Assembly: GCA_021827465.1 (NCBI GenBank) | Contig: JAKAVX010000187.1 | Coordinates: forward strand, 1-5,873 | Direction: 5' to 3' | Source: Deltaproteobacteria bacterium | GTDB lineage: Bacteria; Desulfobacterota_B; Binatia; Binatales; Binataceae | DNA length: 5,873 bases | Shown: positions 1 through 4,768 of the stretch, in pieces | How positions within the stretch are numbered: the stretch's first letter is position 1 | Layout of the letters: every line of letters starts with the position of its first letter | The notes under the pieces: model-generated | The model's input: only the letters and a program-made list of their open reading frames with translations | The model's database searches: none | Told to the model about the DNA's origin: nothing | Translations under genes and position numbers: made by a program

Positions 1-1
1 G

Positions 2-88
2 GTCAAGTTCGAACTCGAAGTAAAAACCAACGGCCATGCTCGCAAGGGATCGGAGTCCGCAGCGGAAGCACGGGGTGCGGCGAAATGA
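2..88 (+). CDS. C-terminal end of an unidentified gene (partial)
   Basis: The second forward frame is open from the window edge for 28 codons and stops with TGA at 86-88. It reads VKFELEVKTNGHARKGSESA and then an Ala/Arg-rich tail. The stop overlaps the ATG of the following hydrolase as ATGA, the classic four-base overlap of translationally coupled genes, and this is the main reason to call the frame real. The start of the fragment looks like an alternating beta-strand followed by an N-G turn. That could fit the last strand of a hotdog-fold MaoC-type dehydratase, but this family guess is weak with so few residues. The competing frame 1 is also open here, but it gives a Cys/Arg/Ser-rich peptide that does not look coding. 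Confidence 0.6.
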   Translation, partial: VKFELEVKTNGHARKGSESAAEARGAAK

Positions 89-867
89 AGACTGCTCAGA
101 GCGTAGCTAACGGAAAATTTTCGGTCGAGATAGAGGTCGTCGGCAGCGGCACGCCGCTGCTGTACCTCCACGGCGCGGGCGGCCTTACCGGCATGGACCC
201 GTTTCTCGCGGAACTCGGGCGCGACTTCAAGGTCTATGCGCCGCACCTGCCCGGTTTCGGCGAATCCACGGGCGGCGAGCATATCGACGACATCCTCGAC
301 GCGGTCCTGTTCTACCATCAGTTGATGGACGAGATCGGAATCGACTCGGCCTACTGGGTCGGCCATTCGATGGGCGGGATGCTCGCGGCGGAAGCGGCGG
401 CGATTGACAACAGCCGGGTGAAAAAGCTCGTGCTGACGTCGGCGGCCGGCTTCTGGCTCGACGAGAATCCGATTCCGGATTTCTTCGCCGCCCAGCTCGA
501 CGAACTGGCGCCGCTTTTGTTCCACGATCCGAACAGCCCGATCGCGAAGGCGTTCACGGCGATACCGGACGACTTCAAGGCGCTCGAGACGATGTACGTC
601 GAGCGGGTGAAGCGGCTCGCGATGGCGTCCAAGTTCCTGTGGCCGATTCCCGACCGGGGGCTCAAGAAGCGCGCCTACCGGATCCAGGCGCCGACGCTCC
701 TTCTGTGGGGCGAATCGGACAAGTTGGTTCCTCCGGCCTACGTGGGCGAGTTCAAGAAACATATCAAGAACTCGCGCGAGCACTTGATCAAAGCCGCGGG
801 ACATATGCCGATGTACGAGCAGCAGGAAGCGTTCTGCTCGGCGGTGCGCAGTTTCCTTAAGGGCTGA
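85..867 (+). CDS. Alpha/beta-fold hydrolase
   Basis: This is a cytoplasmic serine hydrolase of 260 residues, the normal size for single-domain alpha/beta hydrolases of the MhpC/epoxide-hydrolase-like group. The oxyanion-hole motif HGAGG is at residues 29-33. The nucleophile elbow GHSMGG is at 93-98 with Ser95. The acid is Asp212 in WGESDKLVP, and the catalytic His240 is in AAGHMPMYEQ. Residues of about 125-195 form the variable helical cap that sets substrate choice. All triad residues are present and there is no signal peptide. Its ATG overlaps the stop of the upstream gene (ATGA), so it is probably translated by coupling; only a weak GGGG at 72-75 could act as ribosome site. A strong terminator follows 28 bases after the stop, so it is the last gene of its operon. 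The substrate cannot be read from sequence: an ester, lactone or C-C bond (meta-cleavage-type) substrate are all possible. Confidence 0.95.
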   Translation: MKTAQSVANGKFSVEIEVVGSGTPLLYLHGAGGLTGMDPFLAELGRDFKVYAPHLPGFGESTGGEHIDDILDAVLFYHQLMDEIGIDSAYWVGHSMGGMLAAEAAAIDNSRVKKLVLTSAAGFWLDENPIPDFFAAQLDELAPLLFHDPNSPIAKAFTAIPDDFKALETMYVERVKRLAMASKFLWPIPDRGLKKRAYRIQAPTLLLWGESDKLVPPAYVGEFKKHIKNSREHLIKAAGHMPMYEQQEAFCSAVRSFLKG

Positions 868-894
868 CGCGCGCGCGGCGAAACTCGCAACGAC

Positions 895-931
895 GAAGGG
901 CGCGGTAGCGATACCGTGCCCTTCTTTTTTT
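895..931 (+). terminator. Strong intrinsic terminator after the hydrolase
   Basis: A 13-base-pair stem (895-907 with 912-924) closes on the GNRA-type tetraloop GCGA at 908-911. Every pair is Watson-Crick except one G-T wobble (902/917). Seven T follow directly at 925-931. This is a textbook Rho-independent terminator for the + strand gene ending at 867. Read on the other strand the hairpin has no T-run after it, so it should not end the opposing operon efficiently by the intrinsic route. Confidence 0.93.
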
Positions 932-934
932 GCG

Positions 935-952
935 CGGGCGCTGGCCCGTTTT
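935..952 (+). terminator. Possible second, weaker terminator hairpin
   Basis: Just after the main terminator, CGGGC (935-939) pairs with GCCCG (944-948) around the loop GCTG, followed by TTTT at 949-952. It could act as a back-up terminator for the + strand. The stem is only five base pairs and the T-run is short, so it may equally be a chance hairpin in GC-rich DNA. It lies in the gap between the convergent hydrolase and MBL genes. Confidence 0.3.
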
Positions 953-980
953 GCGCGGACGCGATCTTTCGCGCGAACGG

Positions 981-1673
981 CTAGCGGCCGTAGCCCATCG
1001 CCATCAGGAAGTCGTCGAGATCCTGGAAGCGCATGTACATGTTGGTGCGCTTCTGGCGGCCGATCGTCGTACTCGGGTCCGAATGGTAGGCGTGGCCGGG
1101 ATAGACGACGGTCTCGTCGGGCAGGTTGCGAAGCGTGTCGTTCAGGCTATGGTACATCGCTTCGGGATCGGAACCGGGCAGATCAACGCGTCCGCACGAA
1201 TCGACGAACAGCGTGTCGCCCGAGACGAGATTGCCCTCGACCAGGAAGCATTGCGAGCCTGGCGTATGTCCGGGCGTGTGCAGGAACCTGATTTCCAGCT
1301 CGCCGAGCTTGATTACGTCGCCCGCGTCCATCCTGACGATGTCAGACTCGGAAAGTCCGGCGACCTTTCGCGCGCCTTCGGCATCATGCTTGTTCAGATG
1401 GATTTTCGCGTCCACCTTGGAGAGCATCTCGGCCGCGCCCTCGATCGAATGACCCATCATCCTGCCGCCCAGATGGTCGGGGTGGTAATGGGTGACGAGG
1501 ATCTTGTCGATTTCGTAACCGTCGGCGCGGACCAGTTCGATAATCCCGTCGACGTTCCACGCGGGATCAACGACGGCGGCCTTGCGGGTTGCGGGATCGC
1601 CGATAACGTAAACGAAGTTGGCCATCGGGCCGATCTGCGCCTGGCGGAGATGGATGCGATTCTCATTCGACAT
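981..1673 (-). CDS. MBL-fold metallohydrolase, ETHE1/YcbL-like
   Basis: This is a metallo-beta-lactamase-fold enzyme of 230 residues in the glyoxalase II/persulfide dioxygenase branch. All metal ligands are visible: the THYHPDH motif (His62, His64, Asp66, His67), His136 in LHTPGHTPGS, Asp153 in SGDTLF and His194 in YPGHAY. SCGR at 159-162 matches the CGR stretch of ETHE1-type persulfide dioxygenases. The following VDLPGSDPE and the late STTIGRQKRTN at 201-211 are more like YcbL/GloB2-type hydrolases. It could therefore oxidise glutathione persulfide with one iron, or hydrolyse a glutathione thioester such as lactoylglutathione; the sequence alone does not decide. The long C-terminal glutathione-binding domain of classical GloB is absent. 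The ATG has AAGGA eight bases ahead. It is the last gene of the operon, 24 bases after the adenosyltransferase stop; the rhodanese upstream favours a sulfur role. Confidence 0.94.
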   Translation of the reverse strand: MSNENRIHLRQAQIGPMANFVYVIGDPATRKAAVVDPAWNVDGIIELVRADGYEIDKILVTHYHPDHLGGRMMGHSIEGAAEMLSKVDAKIHLNKHDAEGARKVAGLSESDIVRMDAGDVIKLGELEIRFLHTPGHTPGSQCFLVEGNLVSGDTLFVDSCGRVDLPGSDPEAMYHSLNDTLRNLPDETVVYPGHAYHSDPSTTIGRQKRTNMYMRFQDLDDFLMAMGYGR

Positions 1674-1697
1674 GGCGAATGTCCTTGCGCCCGATAG

Positions 1698-2336
1698 TTA
1701 CGAGCCGGAGCGGTTCTTCTTTTTCGCGGCGCGGCGCTCTTCGATCCTGAGCCCGCGATCCCAAAGAAACTCAGCGTCGCCGAGCCGCTTCGCGACCCAT
1801 CGCGACTCCACGAACAGATGGTCGGCAAGCCGGTTCAGGTAGGCGAGCAGATGCTCGTTGACCGGCTCGCTTTCGTTGAGCGCCCAGCATACGCGCTCGG
1901 CCCGTCGCGATACCGTGCGCGCCTGATGGAGATACGCGTTGAGCACGCCGCCGCCGGGAAGGACGAAAGTCTTGAGCGGAGCGAGCTCCTGCTCCATCCG
2001 ATCCATCTCTTCCTCGAGCTTCGCGGTCTCGCCCGGGCCCATCCGATGCATCCCCTCGTACTCGACTTCGGGCGGCGTGGCGAGTTCGGAACCGACGTCG
2101 AAGAGTTCGTTCTGGACGCGCCGGAGCATCTCGAAATACCAGTCGTACTCGGCGCCGAAACGCTCGCGATACTCAGGCAGAAAGGTGCGCACGATCCCGA
2201 CTATCGAGTTCAGCTCGTCAACCGTGCCGTACGCCTCGATTCTTGCGCTGGTCTTGGGCACGCGCTTTCCACCGACCAGTCCGGTCGTGCCCTTGTCGCC
2301 GGTTCGCGTGTAAATCCGGTTAAGCCGTATCGCCAT
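1698..2336 (-). CDS. Cob(I)yrinic acid a,c-diamide adenosyltransferase, PduO type
   Basis: This enzyme moves the adenosyl group of ATP onto reduced cobalamin to make adenosylcobalamin, the coenzyme of methylmalonyl-CoA mutase and related enzymes. At 212 residues it matches the single-domain PduO/MMAB family. The N-terminal ATP-binding motif YTRTGDKGTT is at 9-18. RIEAYGTVDELNS is at 32-44, FVLPGGG at 124-130, the Arg-rich helix HQARTVSRRAER at 137-148, and YLNRLADHLF at 166-175. The C-terminus ends in a basic tail (KKKNRSGS). A GGGGAG ribosome site lies eight bases before the ATG. It is the middle gene of three, 30 bases after the rhodanese stop. No cobalamin synthesis gene, B12-dependent enzyme or full B12 riboswitch is seen nearby, so its presence between two sulfur-type genes is odd. 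The family call is secure; the reason for the placement is unknown. Confidence 0.97.
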   Translation of the reverse strand: MAIRLNRIYTRTGDKGTTGLVGGKRVPKTSARIEAYGTVDELNSIVGIVRTFLPEYRERFGAEYDWYFEMLRRVQNELFDVGSELATPPEVEYEGMHRMGPGETAKLEEEMDRMEQELAPLKTFVLPGGGVLNAYLHQARTVSRRAERVCWALNESEPVNEHLLAYLNRLADHLFVESRWVAKRLGDAEFLWDRGLRIEERRAAKKKNRSGS

Positions 2337-2344
2337 CGAGGACG

Positions 2345-2350
2345 CTCCCC
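2345..2350 (-). promoter_or_regulatory. Ribosome binding site of the adenosyltransferase
   Basis: On the minus strand GGGGAG stands eight bases before the ATG at 2336, inside the 30-base gap after the rhodanese stop. It supports independent initiation in this gene and fixes the chosen start. Confidence 0.7.
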
Positions 2351-2366
2351 GCGCAACAACGAACGC

Positions 2367-2807
2367 TCAGCGCCCCGCCTTGGCCCGCAGCGACTTATAC
2401 GAACGCTCACCCGGATCGGACGAAACCGGCAGTCCCTCGTCGCGCCATCCGACGACCAGCACAGTGCCGCTCTGATCGCGCTGGCCGCCGAAACCGCCGA
2501 GCACGTTGGTGAGATCGGCGTATCCGGCCTCTTCGAGGATTTCGCACGCACGCGCCGAGCGTCCGCCGGAAAGGCATCCGACGATGAGCGTGGTCTCCTT
2601 GGAAAAAATTTCCTCGACCACGGGCAGGAAGTCGGGATTCAGCTCCATCTGGCCCGGTCCCTTGATGAACACGACGGGAATGTTGACTGCGCCCTCGGGA
2701 TGGCCCTGGGCGAATTCAGCCTCGGTGCGGACATCGATATACTTCGCGTCCGGGGTTTGCTTGAGCTTCTTATGAGCCTCGGCCGGCTTATGATGCTTAA
2801 TCGCCAT
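2367..2807 (-). CDS. Single-domain rhodanese-like sulfurtransferase
   Basis: This cytoplasmic protein of 146 residues has one rhodanese domain and should move sulfane sulfur between thiols through a cysteine persulfide. The CH2A-like motif YIDVRTEAEF is at 23-32, followed by GHPEGAVNIP at 35-44. The active loop CLSGGRS is at 78-84 with catalytic Cys78 and the loop ending at Arg83, the six-residue loop length of sulfur-type rhodaneses rather than the longer Cdc25 type. The C-terminal GGFGGQ and GWRDEGLPV at 120-128 complete the fold. There is an insert FIKGPGQMELNPDFLPVV at about 47-64. A GAGG site lies ten bases before the ATG. It is the first gene of the three-gene operon. With the ETHE1-like enzyme two genes on, it could either consume or form glutathione persulfide. 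A role in cyanide detoxification or thiolation is also possible. Confidence 0.95.
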   Translation of the reverse strand: MAIKHHKPAEAHKKLKQTPDAKYIDVRTEAEFAQGHPEGAVNIPVVFIKGPGQMELNPDFLPVVEEIFSKETTLIVGCLSGGRSARACEILEEAGYADLTNVLGGFGGQRDQSGTVLVVGWRDEGLPVSSDPGERSYKSLRAKAGR

Positions 2808-2842
2808 CGTTCAAAAACCTCGCGATGCGAAAATCAGAGCTT

Positions 2843-2874
2843 GCCAGCGGACCGCGCGAAATGCGCACTCCGGC
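2843..2874 (-). promoter_or_regulatory. Hairpin in the leader of the rhodanese operon
   Basis: In the 124-base gap before the rhodanese gene the minus strand can fold as GCC-GGA-(gt)-GCGC, loop ATTTC, GCGC-(gg)-TCC-(gct)-GGC, with small internal loops. It ends about 36 bases before the start codon. It may be a leader element of the operon or a remnant of the end of the nitroreductase transcript; it lacks a direct T-run, so it is not a clean intrinsic terminator. Its GCGCGGTCCGC stretch faintly recalls part of the cobalamin riboswitch core, but the conserved GCCACTG box is missing and the gap is too short for a full one. Confidence 0.3.
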
Positions 2875-2931
2875 TTGAGCGATCCTAGCAGAAAGAACCC
2901 CCGCACGCGCCACGGGATCGGACGGATGCGA

Positions 2932-3444
2932 TCATGGCTTCGGATTGCCGTAGCGCTCGTGATGCACCACCTCGGAGCGCTTTTTCAGCGGACGCGCCTG
3001 CGCGGGAACTTTCGAATCGGCGTAACCGAACGGCAGCACGGTGAAGACCGCCCATCCCTCGGGCACGCCGAGCAGCTTCGCGATAGCCGGCTGGTCGAAA
3101 TTGCCGACCCAGCAGGTGCCAAGGCCGAGCGCCCACGCCGCGGTCGCCATGTTCTGCACCGCCTGCGCGCAATCGATATCGGCCCATCGCGTGTTCGACA
3201 GATCCTTCAGGACAACGACGGCCGAAGGCCCGTCGGCAACAAAGCGCCCCGTCGAGCATAGCTCGCCGAGCGATTTGAGCGTCGCGCGCTCGCGCACAAC
3301 GATGAACTGCCACGGCTGCAGGTTGCGCGCGCTCATCGCATGGCGGCCCGCATCGACGATTTGCGCGAGCTTTTCGGGCTCGACGGGTTTTTGCGCGAAT
3401 GCGCGATGGACCTTGCGGGTGATTATCGCCTGGATCGTATCCAC
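2932..3444 (-). CDS. Nitroreductase-family FMN oxidoreductase
   Basis: This is an FMN-dependent, NAD(P)H-using oxidoreductase of 170 residues, a short member of the nitroreductase fold that normally works as a homodimer. The N-terminal FMN-phosphate region is ITRKVHRAF at 8-16. The FMN/substrate segment SARNLQPWQF is at 38-47. The central helix DCAQAVQNMATAAWALGLGT is at 91-110 and CWVGNF follows. LPFGYAD is at 137-143 and the C-terminal KKRSEVVHHERYG at 154-166 is typical of the family. Position 12 is Val where a Ser is common. The start is GTG with a strong AGGGAGGA six bases ahead, which settles the choice. It is divergent from the SDR gene and lies 124 bases upstream of the rhodanese gene on the same strand. 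The natural substrate is unknown: nitroaromatics, quinones or another electrophile. Confidence 0.95.
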   Translation of the reverse strand: MDTIQAIITRKVHRAFAQKPVEPEKLAQIVDAGRHAMSARNLQPWQFIVVRERATLKSLGELCSTGRFVADGPSAVVVLKDLSNTRWADIDCAQAVQNMATAAWALGLGTCWVGNFDQPAIAKLLGVPEGWAVFTVLPFGYADSKVPAQARPLKKRSEVVHHERYGNPKP

Positions 3445-3450
3445 GCGGAG

Positions 3451-3458
3451 TCCTCCCT
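3451..3458 (-). promoter_or_regulatory. Ribosome binding site setting a GTG start
   Basis: AGGGAGGA on the minus strand lies six bases before the GTG at 3444. It is the best Shine-Dalgarno match in the window and decides the non-ATG start of the nitroreductase gene. Confidence 0.85.
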
Positions 3459-3492
3459 GGTTTCGGCGCCTATTGCGCGAAAGCGGAACTAT

Positions 3493-3509
3493 CGCGCGGC
3501 GGCCGCGCG
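3493..3509. repeat. GC-rich inverted repeat in divergent intergenic region
   Basis: CGCGCGG (3493-3499) and CCGCGCG (3503-3509) form a perfect seven-base inverted repeat with a three-base centre. It lies between the divergent nitroreductase and SDR genes, where an operator for both would be expected, but self-complementary GC runs are common in DNA of this composition. Confidence 0.35.
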
Positions 3510-3537
3510 GGGTTTAGGCCATTCCAGAAAACTCTTG

Positions 3538-3577
3538 TAGTATCGGCGGGCGGATAATTCCAGTTGGAAACCGGTTT
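3538..3577 (+). promoter_or_regulatory. Possible promoter/operator zone of the SDR gene
   Basis: This AT-richer patch holds two -10-like hexamers, TAGTAT (3538-3543) and GATAAT (3553-3558), but neither has a convincing -35 box at the right distance. Directly after come two overlapping symmetric elements: TTCCA-GT-TGGAA (3558-3569) and the perfect palindrome AAACCGGTTT (3568-3577). They end at the ribosome site of the SDR gene. A repressor bound here would block transcription or initiation. The regulator is not in the window. Confidence 0.35.
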
Positions 3578-3582
3578 GGAGG
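3578..3582 (+). promoter_or_regulatory. Ribosome binding site of the SDR gene
   Basis: GGAGG lies 11 bases before the ATG at 3594. It falls inside the longer open frame that begins with TTG at 3564, so it argues for the internal ATG as the true start. Confidence 0.65.
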
Positions 3583-3593
3583 TAAGCGTCGAG

Positions 3594-4385
3594 ATGCGGC
3601 TAAAGGACAGGACCGCGCTGATTACGGGCGGCGGAAAAGGGATCGGACGATCGATAGCGCTTGCGTACGCGGCCGAAGGCGCCGACGTCGCGATTTGCTC
3701 GCGAACGGAGGGCGATCTTCGAAACGTCGCCGAGGAGGTGAAACGGCTCGGCCGGCGATGCTTCACGCGGCGCGCCGACGTGACGGTCAAGGACGAATGC
3801 GTGGCGACGGTCGAGGCCGCGCTCGGGCATTTCGGCCATATCGACATACTGGTCAACAAGGCCGGCGGCGGCGACGTCGCGGACTATCGCACGCTGCTCG
3901 AGATGGACGACAAGTGCTGGTTCGACAATATCGCACTCAACCTGCACGGCACCTGGTACTTCACCAAGGCGATACTGCCGCACATGGTCGAGCGGCGCTA
4001 CGGGCGAATCGTGAATATCGCCTCGGTCGCGGGATTGCAGGGAGTGCCGCGGCTTGGCGCGTACGCGGCGGCCAAGCATGGAGTTATCGGGCTGAGCCGC
4101 ACGCTCGCGCTCGAATGCGGCGAGTACGGCGTCACCTGCAACGTGATATGCCCGGGGCCGACTCGCGCGGGATGGACGATAAGCGAGACCGGGATCGGCA
4201 AAATCGCTGAAGGCTACGGGCTTTCGGTCGACGAGTACAACGCGCGCGCAGTCGCGGGCGGAGCTATCAAGCGGATTGTCGAACCGGAGGAAATCGCGGA
4301 GCTTGCGGTTTACTTCGCGAGCGAGCAGAGCGGCGCGGCCACCGGACAATCAGTCTCGGTGTGCGGCGGCTTCAACATGCACTGA
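3594..4385 (+). CDS. SDR-family NAD(P)-dependent oxidoreductase, FabG-like
   Basis: This is a classical short-chain dehydrogenase/reductase of 263 residues that should interconvert a hydroxyl and a keto group with NAD(P)(H). The cofactor motif TGGGKGIG is at 11-18, CSRTEGD at 35-41 and ADV at 61-63. NKAG at 88-91 stands where NNAG is usual. The catalytic tetrad is Asn116, Ser144 (NIASVAG), Tyr157 and Lys161 (YAAAK). PGPT is at 187-190 and CGGFNMH closes the chain. Arg36 after the second strand hints at NADP(H), but this is only suggestive. The open frame begins at TTG 3564, but the ATG at 3594 is preferred because GGAGG precedes it and MRLKDRTALITG is the usual beginning of the family. It is transcribed alone, divergent from the nitroreductase gene. 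Substrates such as a 3-oxoacyl thioester, a cyclic alcohol or a hydroxy acid are all possible. Confidence 0.95.
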   Translation: MRLKDRTALITGGGKGIGRSIALAYAAEGADVAICSRTEGDLRNVAEEVKRLGRRCFTRRADVTVKDECVATVEAALGHFGHIDILVNKAGGGDVADYRTLLEMDDKCWFDNIALNLHGTWYFTKAILPHMVERRYGRIVNIASVAGLQGVPRLGAYAAAKHGVIGLSRTLALECGEYGVTCNVICPGPTRAGWTISETGIGKIAEGYGLSVDEYNARAVAGGAIKRIVEPEEIAELAVYFASEQSGAATGQSVSVCGGFNMH

Positions 4386-4413
4386 GAGCGGCGCGCGAGC
4401 GGCGCTTCATCAA

Positions 4414-4442
4414 CGCGGGCCGGGCCTCGTTCCTGGCCCGCG
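4414..4442. terminator. Hairpin between convergent genes, possible terminator
   Basis: CGCGGGCC (4414-4421) pairs with GGCCCGCG (4435-4442) as a perfect eight-base-pair stem around a 13-base loop. It lies in the 63-base gap between the SDR gene and the convergent small gene, so it is well placed to end both transcripts. Neither side carries a real T-run, so termination would be weak or need other factors. Confidence 0.4.
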
Positions 4443-4448
4443 GGGATT

Positions 4449-4736
4449 TCAGTCGCGGTTGCGGCGGTAGACGCTGAACTCTTCTTCGAGTTTCGCGACG
4501 CGATCCTGAACCGACGACAGGCGCTGCGTGCCGAGTAGAAACTGGACGAGTTCCTCGTGCCCGACCTGTCCGCCCGGGCTGAACACGTCGGCCAGTTCCT
4601 CGATCAGGCCGGGAAACTTCTCGCTCGGGATGTAGTAGTTGGCCCACCCGAAGTTGCAATGACGGTGGAGGATTTTCGCGATAGTTTTTTCCAGCATGTT
4701 TCGCCGATCGCTTCCGCGGTCTTGTTCGCCACTCAA
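4449..4736 (-). CDS. Hypothetical small protein with C-terminal helix
   Basis: I do not recognise this 95-residue protein. It has a helical start (MLEKTIAKILHRH from residue 14), then the aromatic stretch CNFGWANYYIPSEKFPG at 27-43, an acidic helix (LIEELADVF) and GGQVGHEELVQFLLGTQ at 55-71. The C-terminal heptad-like helix VQDRVAKLEEEFSVYRR at 76-92 could form a short coiled coil. It has no signal peptide or membrane segment and looks like a soluble dimerising or adaptor protein. The start is TTG, with GGAGAG seven bases ahead; an ATG at 4697 would give 82 residues but has only a weak site. The gene follows the YiiX-like hydrolase by 32 bases on the same strand, so the two are probably cotranscribed and may act together. 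The coding call is good because codon use and amino-acid make-up are sound; the function is unknown. Confidence 0.78.
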   Translation of the reverse strand: MSGEQDRGSDRRNMLEKTIAKILHRHCNFGWANYYIPSEKFPGLIEELADVFSPGGQVGHEELVQFLLGTQRLSSVQDRVAKLEEEFSVYRRNRD

Positions 4737-4743
4737 AATAAAA

Positions 4744-4749
4744 CTCTCC
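4744..4749 (-). promoter_or_regulatory. Ribosome binding site setting a TTG start
   Basis: GGAGAG on the minus strand stands seven bases before TTG at 4736, in the 32-base gap after the YiiX-like gene. It favours the TTG start over the ATG at 4697, which has only a distant GGAAG-like sequence. Confidence 0.6.
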
Positions 4750-4768
4750 GCGCTCGATGGATTTTTTG

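Noticed and set aside
968..977. Perfect palindrome TTCGCGCGAA just after the MBL stop codon
   Set aside because: A ten-base self-complementary run is common in GC-rich DNA. Nothing else marks it as an operator, and it has no T-run to act as terminator.
930..1697. A 255-codon + strand frame opposite the MBL gene
   Set aside because: It is antisense to a clear metallohydrolase. Its His/Asp/Val-rich composition is the mirror of the real gene, and it begins within the terminator T-run region without a ribosome site.
908..1918. The 12-mer GCGATACCGTGC at 908-919 and again at 1907-1918
   Set aside because: A shared 12-mer is expected about once by chance in a window of this size. One copy is part of a terminator and the other lies within a gene.
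1818..2888. A 356-codon open frame on the + strand opposite the adenosyltransferase and rhodanese genes
   Set aside because: It is antisense to two well-recognised genes with all motifs present. GC-rich DNA keeps antisense frames open, and the product shows no family motif.
2882..2890. Extended -10-like TGCTAGGAT on the minus strand before the rhodanese operon
   Set aside because: No -35 box is found at 16-18 bases, so it is not enough to call a promoter, though the operon needs one in this gap unless it is read from the nitroreductase gene.
3564..3593. A TTG start adding ten residues to the SDR protein
   Set aside because: The ribosome site GGAGG lies inside this extension and the added residues precede the normal start of the Rossmann fold.
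3600..4349. A 249-codon - strand frame opposite the SDR gene
   Set aside because: It is antisense to a complete SDR with an intact tetrad, and its Arg-rich product matches no family I know.
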